Origin: Polydactylus sextarius
Lineage: Eukaryota; Chordata; Actinopteri; Polynemidae
Length of the DNA stretch: 64,000 bases
Assembly: GCA_016801845.1 (NCBI GenBank)
Contig: CM028912.1
Location: 3,697,001-3,761,000, forward strand
Direction of reading: 5' to 3'
The notes beneath the pieces were generated by a model that saw nothing but the letters and a program-made list of their open reading frames with translations, had not been told where the DNA came from and ran no database searches. Positions 38,290 to 51,400 of this stretch are shown here, in pieces (the stretch's first letter is position 1; each line of letters opens with the position of its first letter). The position numbers and the translations under genes were made by a program.

Positions 38290-41200
38290 GCACCATCGAG
38301 GGTTTCCAGGAGGTTGTTACCACCGCGGTCATCATCCCTAAAGAAGACGGAGTAATCAGCGTGTCTGAGGACAGGTAACATCCAGATTAATTAATCCACA
38401 TTTATTTACAACAGTCACCTGCCTCGTTTCTTTCCCTCCCGGACATGGCGCTTCTTGTTCGGTCACTGATGGAGCTCCAACCGGTGTTGGAGTTAATATT
38501 TTTTTTGTTTTTTATAAAAACAGCGCTGCCCAACATTTTTTATAAAGGTGTCACCTGACAGTCATTTGAGCACATTACACTTAAGCCCAACCAGATCATT
38601 AGTGAGCTAGTTAATTTAATTTGCCTTGTCTGTGTATTATATTATGGTGATGAGAGTAGTTTTATTCAACAGAACTGCTTTTAAACCTTCAGGCAAATAG
38701 TTATAATAATTAAAAAGACAGTTTTTCCCCCAACCTGCCTGGAGTTGTGTGTATCCATGCGCTTTGTTTGCCAAAAGTGTGTTTCCAGTCAAATTTCATG
38801 AGCTTTAGGGTCTTTAAGGTCTCTATAAACATATATATATATAATCAAAACTTGTATGTTCTATAATCCATGTGTGGTTACTCTTTATCTTGAATTATAA
38901 TCTTTAAATTATTTCTGCTCTCCAGCCAAGTTAAAGCACATAATCCAGGTGCATTTACCACCTGTCACAGCTCTGAGTGGTTTTTATCCTTCAGGTGTTT
39001 CAGGGACAAGATCTGCTCATGAAACTTGTCAAAGGAGAAATGTTGAAAGTATAAATTCAGCAGGTGGAGTCTGACATGTTGAGCTTTTAATATGAAATTT
39101 TTAAAAAAGTTTTAATGATTTTTAATGTGCAGAATCTGATGTTTTATCACTGTTACATTTAATATTCATTCTACAGTTATAAGAATAATAATCAGACTGA
39201 TTCATATTAATTATCAGTAAATAGACATACAACTAATAATTGTTTTTATTATTGATTAATCAAATCAAAAATTGGCAGCTTCATTAAATGACTCCAACAA
39301 TGAACTGTTTATTATAAACAGTTCCTCTAAATCTAAACATCCTTTTGGGATTTTTTTTTTTTCTGGACGATATAAATAAACAAATACTTAAGGACTCAGG
39401 GTTAATATCTTCCTGCTCTGATTTGTTGCTAACAGACACGTAGACACTAAGATAAAGATGAAACGTATTATTTTCAGGTACCTGTATTTATATAATATGT
39501 CATCTCTCTTGTATCATACATAACAGACGTGTAATTGAACAACACATGGAAATATCCCTTTTACTGTGGTTTAAACAGCCTTTAAAAATAAGATGCTTTA
39601 ATCATAAATTTTGCCGTTTGGGTAGTTGGGTAAGTTACAAAAAAAAAAAACTTAAAGTGCACATTTAAAAACATTTTTTTTCCTGCACAGGCAGTAATGG
39701 TCCAGTGAGAGCAGCTAAACACTCAGACTGTGGATTTTTTTCTTTCCCAAAAAAAAGGCAAATATCAGATCTCAGGGAAGAGAAATAATCCAGAAACAAC
39801 TCTACAAATAAATAAGTTTACTTCAGAGCGGTAAATTACATCTTTATAGTAAAGTTAATACTATATAATCTAAAAAAATAACACTAGAGGAGACAGTTAA
39901 TACCACATTGCTTCAGTTCTTTTTGGTTTTGATCTGAGAGATTGTAACAGAGGAACAGTGAGTCTAATGTTAGACTCAGAGAAAGAGAAGTTGTGTGTCT
40001 TTACTGTCTTTCCCTGTCTAGAGAAAAAAATGGAGGTTGGAAAATGCTACATGTGAAGTATTTAGCAGCAGAGTCCAGTAAGTAGCGACTGCTCTCAGTG
40101 AGGTAGAGGCTGTAATATTATGGTTTCTTCACCACAGGGCGATTCGGGTATGGCTGAAGAGAGACAGCGGCCAGTACTGGCCCAGTGTCCACCACACCAT
40201 GTCATGTATGTATTTCCAATTCTTTTTCGTGTTTTTTTTTTTTGTGTACGTGTGTGTCAGAGCTGACTCAATGTGTAAATCCATGAATATGTATGTATGA
40301 GTGTGTCCTTTTACTCAGAGACGAGAACACGTGCTTCTTAAAACCTGCCTGTTGCTCCTTCCTGCTTTTATTCTTACGTATACGTCTTCGTCTTGCACGT
40401 TCCTTGTCGCTGCCAACGCGATAAATCACATGATCAATCCTCCTCTCAGACTGACATGGGAGCGTTGAGTTGCGACTTAACGTCTGAGCTCCTGCAGGAT
40501 CAGTCGCTCTGCTCTCCTCAGTGCTGCAGTGCTGCTTGTCTCTGACACTCTTTGTCCTTGTTTCCCTCCAGTTGTGCAACTGAAGGAAATCCTCTGCTAC
40601 CATCAGCAAGATCTGTAGCTCACAACAGCAGAGGCTGCAAACAGGATTTTAAACATTGGTGCAAAAGAAAACGCAGTAATCACAATATCACAAAGCATCT
40701 GTGCATATTTGTGTTTCCTCCTCATAAATTCCTAGCCTTTTTTTTTTTTTTTTTTTTCTTCTTCTTTGTGGAAACTTTGAGATAAGGTCAAACCACAGGG
40801 ACTTTGGTCCCACGTTTTTTTTTTTTTTTGCCTAAATTTCAGCCAACCCTGCCAGGAAATTGCGAGAGAGAGCTCTGTTATCCAAAATAGTTCAACGGTC
40901 AAAATAAATGTCTAAATTATCTGTAGTTAGTTTTTCATTTTTAGGAGAAAAAAAAAAGGATGGTGGAACCATTTCACACTGGACTGGACTTTATTTTTTT
41001 AATTGTGTTTGGCTGTGTATAATAAATAAATATCTGTGTTAACTCACTTGTCACTGGAGAAATATGCTTCGTTATTAAAATACAAATACAGATGCTGATG
41101 TTTTTGACCCGAAGCTACTGCTTTTTTTTTTTTTTTTGCTGCTGTGGAAAAAAAAACAGTATAATTGAGAATATATTAGTAGCATTAATTGTCTTTCTAA

Positions 41201-44200
41201 GGAAATATTGTTCAAATAAAGCAGCTGAGTAAAGAAAACACACAAAAAAAGCAATATAAAGCTGTCCAGAGGCAAAATATATTTCAATACTGACCCGAGG
41301 ATTAAAACTGTTTTTGTGCTGTATAATTAACCCAGAGGGGGTGGACAGAGGAACAAAAGCACCTGTATGTGACCATTGTGAGGCTGTGAATATTTTAATG
41401 TTTCAGAGAGAAGATAAATCAACACTGAGGTTGTTTTCGAAGCATCAGAACATATTGGAAAAATCAGTCCTTCCTGCACAACAACACCACAGACAAGCTT
41501 AATAGCTGGTGGCCATAATTTAACAATGTTCCCTGTGTACACCGGAGATTGTATCAGACAGCGAAAGGGGCATCAGACTGAAATGATGCACATTGAATCA
41601 GTAGTCATTAGACACATGCTCTGTTACAATCAGACAAATGATGAATCACGGTGATTTTATCAGCTGAGCTTTGCCGTTTATGTTGATTAGTAGCAGGAGA
41701 AACTTCCAGAGGAGCGATGTTAAATTTTATGATTGAGGTTGTTTTTCCACCATCATCAGAGCAGAGACGTGTCATTTTTCAACCATAACATCTGTTGTTC
41801 AGTGTGTAAATCTTGGTCATAATTCTTAACTGAGTCAAATTAAACTGTGTGTTAATATGATGCTCAGGAGACTGAGCGTGACTTTGACATGAGTTTCTCT
41901 TTTCAAGGATTATCTCTAAGGTCAAGTCAACTTGTGCCCTTAAAGATTAATCAATTCTCTACGACACAGATTTATTTGTAAAAAAAAATATCTGTTTAAA
42001 TTGGCACGTTTGCATCCGGACAGTGTGTTCATTATGTTTCTTGTTTGTCTTTGTGCCTCCAGCGTCGTGCTCCTGTATGTCCTTTAACCCAGAAACCAGA
42101 CGGCTGTCTCTGGGGATGGATACAGGATTTATCTGTGTAAGTCCAAACACAGCCCCTCCGCTCTTTTTCTTTGACACATCATCACAATAGGTTGTATATT
42201 TGTCAGTGTTACTGACAGGAAACTCGCCCTTTGACACGTACGGTGGAACGCAGCTCTAATTGTATGTATTTTAGTGCAAGTGTTGGCTGCTCTTCACTGC
42301 AACAGGAATGTTTTCTGGTGAGTCTGTTTATTCAGTTGGAATGAGAGTTTTGTCAGGTCACTGTGAGCTGAAACTCGGTCAAACATCTCAACTCTGGACT
42401 TTCACTTTCTGCTTTGAAGCTTGTTACAGGTGATCTGCAATGAAAAGAATAGTTTTCTTAATCCTCAAGGCCAGAGTTAGTGGTAGTTTCTTACTCAACA
42501 CTGACATTTACTAAGGGTATTTATGTTTCCCAGCAGGATGACTCCTAAAGCCTTTTGACCTCCTGACCTTTCTTGTAGTGACAACAGTTCAAACACTTTG
42601 ATTCTTGATAAACTAATAACTGATCTGCTGTAAAATCTTGCAAGTTCAAGTTTCAAGATTCAAGTTCTCCAGAGGAAGGATTGTAATTTAATATATTTTA
42701 CATTTAAGATATAGATAAAAAATGTAGCTTTTAGATGTGAAAGTTGTAAAATTTGCACAAATTTCCTAATGAAGTCAACGACCCAGTGACCTTTTTACTT
42801 TAGTTTCACATTAAAACTGAAGCTCTAGAAACTAGCTCAAACACGATGTGTCTTGCACAATTTTGTGCTGCGTTTGAAATAGTTTATTTTATGGAAAACA
42901 ACAACTGCCATGTGACACAGAAAAGGCCAATGTCCTCTGAGAGACTCTAGTGGTCAGGTTTTTTTTTGTTTTTTTTTTGTTTCCCTGTGGTAGTTTGTTT
43001 GTTTTGGAACAAATTGACCAAATTAAAGACACAAAGTCCGACAATAACTTATCAGAGTATTTTCAGATATTTTCATCGTTTCATGTGTTTTAACCTTAAA
43101 GCTTCAGGTCTTTTATTATGGGTGGAGACGTCAGAGGAAATCACACTATCGCACAAAGAAGTGTTCCCTTTTTCTCTTGTTTGTTTGTCTTCATAGTTGT
43201 TTTTTTTTTTTTTACTTTAGTCATTTACATTTACATTTTTCGATAGTGAGGATAGACAGTGTTTCTCTTTCTGCAGGAGGAATATCCACTCTTCAAATAT
43301 AATGACTTTTTTATGATAATCTGAGAAGCTTATACGTTATATATCGTGTGCAACATCACAGACAATGTTGTTGAAATGTGAAGAGCATAATTAATGTTTC
43401 ATTATTTCTGAAGGTTAATGGATAGTGTAATTATATTTGCACCAGAGTTTAAACATTATTTTTAAATGTGTTTTCACATTCACAGTTTTTCTTGGAAATG
43501 TCATTGACCTTTGAGTCGTTTTGAACATTTGTCTCTACTTTCTTTCCCGTCTTTCAGGAGTTCATCCTGTCAGAAGACTACAACAAGATTACTCCAGCAC
43601 GTACTTACCAGGGTGAGAGGAAGTGTGAAGTGTTTGAGTGCGTGAGTCAGTTTGTTTGACACTTGTGTGAAATAGAAACAGAAGGATTAATGTAGACGAT
43701 TGTTTAGTTCTTGATTTTTTTTTTTTTGCCAAATCAGAACTGTTTTCTGCTGATCTCGACATAAACCTGGAACGCTTAAACCTGTCTTTTCAGGAAGAGA
43801 CCTGAAAAAATGTAGAGTTTGTTAAAGTTAAGTCTGTGTGATTTATGAAGGAACGATATGGAAACTAATGCAAATGAGATTTAGTCGAAATCTGTCTTGT
43901 TCTAACGTTTAACGTTGTTGTGAAATGACATCTTTCTTTTGTGAAACTGTGAAATACATGAAACATGAAGTACAGATCTTTTTTATTATTATTCCAGTTT
44001 ATCTAGCATCATTAATGGTTGATAAAATGTTTGTTTATATTATGTTAAATTCTAATTAATTCAGTAATGATCTGAAATCTCTCCCTGATGCAGATTTCCA
44101 TTTGCATCTGTTGTTTAATGTAAATATTTTTTTTTTTTTTTTTTTATAAACTCTCAAGCCTTTTTCAGGGAGACAGCAGCATAAACAAGCCAAGTCATTC

Positions 44201-45732
44201 CTCCAAGTTAATGTGTCCTAACTACAGAAATGTAAAACATCTCCAACGACAAACCAAAAAACAAACCTTGAGCTGATATTGTATTAAGTCAATGTGAACT
44301 GTAAATTCACCACTTGTGAGATAATGTCATCCGTAGCCTGAAGTTCAGCAGCTGTCTGGAAAACAGCGTGAAAGCGAGAACTCTTCAGTTATAATTACAC
44401 CCTGAAGAAAGTGAAGTAACTTGAAGAATTTGAGGGGATTTCAGACTGATGTTGTATCAGGAGAGGGGAGAGTCCTCATCTTATGCAGTGAAGAATTATT
44501 CCAGACAGTCTGAGGAAAGTTCATTGCTCATAAAGTGTGCTCAGCTTTGTGTATTTAAGGATTTGACAACTCTGCAGCCGGAGGAATGTTTGCTCTCTGG
44601 CACTTTTCATAATTCATATCCCTCTTTTTGAGTGTAATTCACTCAGACACAACTAGACCAGAGACTGATCTAGACTTCACTGATCGATCTCTAAAGCTTT
44701 GATGATCAAATCTTTCCAGAAAGAAGGTGAAGCTGCTGGACTGTTGTTAAATGTGTTAAATTCAATTTCAGACCGCTCCACTACATTTCTGGGGCTGAAG
44801 TGTATCTCATGTGTGGCATCTGTGTGTGTGTTTTGTGTTTTTCTGTGCAGCCCACCAGGGCAGAGTGACAGTGGTGCTGTTTGTTCTGGAGATGGAGTGG
44901 CTTCTGAGCACCGGCCAAGACAAAAACTTCACGTGGCACTGCTCAGAGAGCGGCCAGCAGCTGGGGACATATCGCACCGCCGCCTGGGTTTCTGGACTAC
45001 AGTATCCTTTAATGCCCTCGCTCCCGGCTCCCAGCCTCCTGGTGTGTCGGCTGTCTCGGTTCGCAGGCTACTTGGCCCGGGCTCGATGAGCCTGACAGAT
45101 ACACTTCCTGCTAAATGATGTGGAGGTAACCGAAGGGGAAGTGACGAACCATGTTTGGTGCCTCCGACACTGAAAAATCTCTGTCTTTGTTATTACGACA
45201 ACGCAGTCTATTTAAAGGCCACGGCTACATAAAACAGGGGCAGTTGAGATTAGCTTCCAGTTAGTTTGTAATACTTGGAAAGGCTAACAATAGGCATCAG
45301 TCATGATGTTGTCAAGGAAACGGGCTGAGTGGGTTTTTTGTAATGGCCAGATGAAAAGCTTCGAGAGCTCGGCAGCAACACTGATCCATACCAATGAGGC
45401 TGCCATTAGGTCATCACACACTGCTGCTACCTGCTAGCCTCCACATGCTAACCTGTCTGGTCTGCAGAGCACAAACTTGTCTCTTTGATAATGATAACTG
45501 GGGCCGTAATCAGTGTTTTGAAGAATTAAGGTTAAATGAAACAGTTTGGATTTATTTTTTATATGTGAAACCTTAAAAGAGTTAAGAAATTTCATTTTGT
45601 TTGTTTGGAAATAATTCAAAGTTAAATTCAGATGTTGTGATGTTATGATCAATAAAAAAATATGTAAAAAAATCAAATAATATTAAATATGAGCACAAAA
45701 ATAAAACAATAACGAGTGTAAGGTAGAAAAGG

Positions 45733-45778
<46 letters not shown>

Positions 45779-48453
45779 TGCAGAGAAGAATTTATAGAAA
45801 GGAATATATGTGATATAAGACACATCTTTTCATACACTTACCTTTTTTTAAGCAAGAACTAACTACACAAGGAGAAGAGAACGAAAGAAAGAAAAACAAT
45901 TTGCACAGACAATAATAGAGGCACAGTATCAGCATAAGCTCATAAGATGCACAAAAAGATCTGAGTACGTTTAGATTTATAGATTTAGAGTTAATCTAAG
46001 CAGGACGGCCGAAGCCTCATTGTGTTAATAAAGACACAGTATGACTCCATTGTTTAATAAAAGTGGGGCTTTGGAGCTGTAATGAATAAGTAATTTGCTC
46101 CATCCGATAAAAACGGCAACTTACCTAGACGTTTTGGATCCATACATTAAAAAAAAACCAAAACATTATATTTCATATTATTTCAGTCAAAAAACATCCA
46201 ACTTCTTCCTTCATCTTTAAAATATCATAAATAGTCGACGAGGATTCAATCTAATGTGTCTTTCCTCATGACATAAATTGCACATATGAATAATTAGGTT
46301 GGTCCTTGTGCAGCCATTGTTTTGCTTTTCCATAAAGCAGAAAGTGTTGTAATGATTTTGTTCCATAGTGACTTAACCAGGTCAGAGGAGGAGTTAAGAG
46401 TCATCTGCTGACACGTTGTAATTCCTCTGCCTGCTACATTATTCTTAGTCCAGTTAAACAGATAAAAATCAGCAGAATGAATGCATCAGCAGGGCGATGT
46501 TTCCTCTTCTTTGACCTTAACGTTCACTCAGGTTCGATGTGGAGACGCGACACGCCTTCGTAGGAGACCAGTCGGGTCAGGTGACCATCCTGAAGCTGGA
46601 GCAGGACAACTGCAGCCTGGTCACCACCTTCAAGGGACACACTGGTACAACACAGCATATGATTTATAGATTAAACACTCAGATGTGATTGATCTATAAT
46701 AATATAACATATTTTTTATCCTTGTATACTTCATTTATCTGCTGTTATGACAGAAAGAATATGATCAGTCATCTTTTGTTGTAAAATAAAAACCCACCGA
46801 TGAACCAATGACAGGTTTTTACAGAAATAAATCAGCTGTGAAAAAAAGCTTTTGTTAGGATGTAAATTAAATATTTATGCTAAAATTGTTTCCTTACAAG
46901 TGGAAGAACCTCAGCAGCTGCATTTAATTCATTTCGATTGATGCAGTTAGATTATTTCTGTCAGACGTTGGTGTCCTCAGGCAAGTTGCAGATTTATTGA
47001 GCCGGTTAAGAAGTGCTTTTAAAAGTCCTTGATGGTCTTTATGTTCAAGAAAATCTTTTAGCGGCCGTCGTTGAAATCTACTTCAGCAAAGGAGCCAGTG
47101 AAAAATGCCTTTCACGACAGGGTCTGGAACAGAAATTAAAATCGTTAGATGAGAACATGATAGAGTTCAGGGTCATTAAAGCACAACTTAAATTCAGTGA
47201 ATACAGGTGTTTTATTTTGTGTCATTTAACATCGGAGAAGAAGAATAAAGACATGAAATCAGATATTTTTAAGGAGTCATGTAACAACAGTGACAAGAAA
47301 TGTTTTCAAAAGAAATGAAACGAGTCTGATCATCGTCTGATGCATGTCTTTGTTTATTTGCGTCCTTGTGTGTGTGTGTGTCCCAGGTAATGTGACGGCG
47401 CTGTGTTGGGACCCGGTCCAGAGGGTGCTGTTCTCCGGCAGCGCAGACCACTCCATCATCATGTGGGACATCGGCGGGCGTAAAGGCACCGCCATCGAGC
47501 TCCAAGGACACAAGTAAGAACCGCAAACATTCAGTCACTCACTGAAGCAATTATTCAGCTGAATGGACAAAAATGATTATATGCTTGTCTGTTGTTTGCT
47601 GATAAATAGCTTTTGTCTTTCAGTTCTCATTACTGAGCTATTAATATTGTTTATACAAGACTGTTATAATGTGTGGAGTGATTGTGTTTTTCTATTTCAA
47701 ATCGAACCAGACTGGCTGGTTATTGCTATATTCAGATTGTTTTAGACAAAACTACATGTGAGAACAGTATTTGTCGAAAAAATAGTGACCACCCTGAGTG
47801 TGTGATGGACTCTGAGTCCTGTAATAATTCAGACGCTGCACAAGCACAAAAGGTCAAGAAGTTAATTTGGGACTCTGGTTTATTTCCTATTTGCTGGATG
47901 TTCATGATTTCATTAATGCAGGTGGATTGAATGGAAACTGAGGACATGTTGAATCTGTGTAATGTAATTTAGAGATTAAATTATTAGTGATGGATTGAAT
48001 TATAATCTGCAGCTTTGATTGATTTTTTTTTTAAATTATAACAAAACAGTCAAATAGTCTCAGGTCCCAGGTTTATAGATTTTAAGATTTTAAATGTTTG
48101 ATCAAATATCAAAAATCAAAAGTCACCTGAGGTTGATGTCTGAAGGATATTATGAAGGAATCCTTTAAGATTCGTCTCAAACATTCAAATGATTCGATTG
48201 TACATCACAAAACATGTTTTCTGCCCTTTGAATATGATATTTCATGATCTTTTTAGCCATAATTCATTGTGGTCCTTGTAATATATTATTATAAATAATA
48301 ATTTTAAGTTTTGGGCAGTTGTTGAATAAAACGTCTCTTTAAAGATGTAATTTTAGTAACTGAGTTATGTAAAAAGGTGCCTGAATAAAGCTAAAAACAG
48401 GGGGGGAAAGCATGCATTATTCATACAAATCATATATAAACCAGTTAATCATT

Positions 48454-48487
<34 letters not shown>

Positions 48488-51400
48488 CTACAGCGACAAG
48501 GTTCAGGGTTTGTGTTACGCCTCTCACACCCGTCAGCTCATCTCCTGCAGCTCCGACGGCAGCATCGTCATCTGGAACATGGATGTAACACGACAAGAGG
48601 TGATGAAGTGTAACATCAAACCTGAAGCACAAACACACATTCGTACTGAATTTATGATCCAAGAAAATATGGAGAGAGAGAGAGAAAAAAAATGGTAATA
48701 CATCACGTGTGCAGTGTTTTCTCACACTTGCACGTACATCATCGTGATACAGATCTGTTGAGGTGGGTGAACTGCTGATATTCACTCTCCCTCCTTCTCT
48801 GGAATAAATTCTCTCAAGAAATCCGTGACAGATCACCAGATTAGAGGCATGGCACTTTGATTTTCTCTCTTACACACACACACACACACACTCACACGGT
48901 CTAATTTTTATCTCCTCTTCACTCTCCACACAGTTGGTTCGAACTCGATTGCTTCTTTATTTACCCAGAGTCGCTTTGATTGTGCCTCGGCGTCGTGTTA
49001 TTCTGCTGCACCTCCGTGTCTTTTATTTGGCCCAAATTCTCGTCTCGATTTTATTTTCCTGACTCGCTGGTTCTGTTGAGGCTGACACTCCTCAAAGGTT
49101 GTTTCGATAAACACCGCTCTGTTTACCGGCAAATTCATTACTGCTATGGGATTTCACGAAAAGACCAATTAGAAAGAGGAAAGACTGATTCAGGAGTCAT
49201 TTAGTTTTCCATAGCAGCCAGGGTCAGGGGGTAGTTTCTTTGTTTCTTTGCTGGATCACGGATAAAAACACATTTACATCTCCTCTGTTGGTGGAAACAT
49301 AAAAAAAACTAAACTACAAGTCAACACGCAGCGGCAGCGTGTCGACATTAACCCGTCAGTTTCAGTTTCACCCTCGTGTTTCCATTTCTTAGCGTCCGCA
49401 TACGTTCCCTCACCAGAAAAACAGTAATTTCACTGCGATCGTTCTCAACCTGGTGCATCACAGCGACTGGCGTGTGTCATAATCAGTGTGTGCTGCGTTG
49501 GCAGCAGCAAGTGCAGGGATATATTTAAAAAAAAAAAAACATGACGAATTGGCTGATTTGTTTTCTTTTGTTTGACGATTGGCAGGTTTGAAAGCAGGAG
49601 ACAGAAATCCTGTACAGATAATTAAACTGTTGTTTTTACATTTCTGATTGTGTAGGAATTAAATTAACTAAAATAACTTCTCGTTTTTGACCGAGCCTGA
49701 CTCACTTCTCCTCTTTGTCCTGCCACCTGTGAAATTAATACAAATGCATGAGGTTAATATTCTCATCTGACTATGATGAAGAAACCAGAAGTTTAATTAT
49801 TCCTTCAAACACGTTTGACATCGTGTGCTACCGAATTTTCTCAGCAAATTGCTTCACGTCCATCAAGGCTTAACCATTTTTCGTTGGATTTAAATTGTAT
49901 TTTAAATATTAAATGGTCTTTATTTCCTTTTTTATTCAAAACATGAAATATATATATTTTTAAAACTCATGTGTGTTTTACACAGACTCCAGAATGGTTG
50001 GACAGTGACTCGTGTCAGAAATGTGAGCAGCCTTTCTTCTGGAACTTCAAACAGATGTGGGACAGTAAGAAGATCGGCCTGCGACAGGTATTTTATTTTC
50101 CATCCATCCATTTTCTACCCTTTCATCCTGGACGGTCGCCAGCTCGTCGCAGGGCCACGTATAGACCAACAACCATTTGCTCTCACATCCATACCTAGGG
50201 GCAGTTTAATATGCTCAATTCCCAATCCCAAACCCAATGTTGCATGTTTTTGGCGGTGGGAGGAAACCCACACAGACACAGGGAGAACATGGAAACTCTA
50301 CACAGAAAAAACTCGAACCCAGGACCTTCTTGCTGTGAGGCAACAGCGCTTAACCCCTGTGCCGCTACGCTGGCCCGTATTTTATTTTGTTTTATTTCAT
50401 AAAATCTCACCACACACTGCTGATTTTAATTCCAAACAATTCTCCAGTAAACTTACACAACTCTTCATTTCTGCTATGTTAATGGCGAGCAAACATCCTG
50501 TGGCTGTTTTATTGCTTCACTCTCAGGAACAGCTTTACGTTGTGGTTACTGTGTGTGTGCGTGTGTGTGTGTGTGTTAACAGACATTTTTTCCAACTGTG
50601 CAGCAACTTTCAGGAAACTTTCTGTACCAGATCCAAACACCAACATGTTGTAATGTTTGTGAGTCTGAGAGAGAAAACTCCTCAGTATTGATGAGGACAA
50701 ACTGAACATAAACAGCTGATAACATGTAGTTTTTCTTTTATGGATTGTAAAAAAATATAAGCTGTAATGTTACAAGACGTTCCAGTGGCAGTGGTATGTG
50801 GCCTGTTGAGTCACATGACCTGGACTTCGGTCAGGCTGGAGTCATGAGCTTGATATAGAAAATAAAACACGCTTTTATACTCAGAATGATTTAAAAAAAC
50901 AACATTTATCACCACATTTCTATTAACTATAACTTCTATTATTATATTTCCATAAACATATTTAAAAAGTTGATTTACTATAATAGTCGTAACAATGTAA
51001 GAGACTTCACTTCCATTTCTACAGCTGCTTATTGTGCTTGGAAGAAATGATTAATCAAAACATGGCATGTTGTCATCACCCCGTGTTCCTCAGCATCACT
51101 GCAGGAAGTGTGGCCAAGCTGTGTGCGGTAAATGTTCGTCCAAGCGCTCCACCATCCCCCTCATGGGCTTCGAGTTCGAGGTGCGTGTGTGTGACAGCTG
51201 CCACGAGTCCATCACCGACGAGGAGTGAGTAACAATCAGCCTCTGTTGTCGTCCTGCGCTGACCCTTTGTCCTCTCTGCTTCCTCAGTGAAGTAACCGGC
51301 GTTCCTCTTGTCTTTGTGTCTTCTAGTCGAGCGCCCACAGCCACTTTCCACGACAGCAAACACAGCGTCGTTTACATGCACTATGAGCCCACCACTGGAA

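Noticed and set aside
40268..40609. 113-codon minus-strand frame in wdfy2 intron 2
   Set aside because: Low-complexity Arg/Lys and His-rich tail, no recognisable domain and no supporting splice signals.
49969..50691. Longest open frame in the window (240 codons, plus strand)
   Set aside because: It runs out of frame over wdfy2 exon 9 and then through the inserted retrotransposon and a TG repeat; the conserved FYVE frame is a different one.
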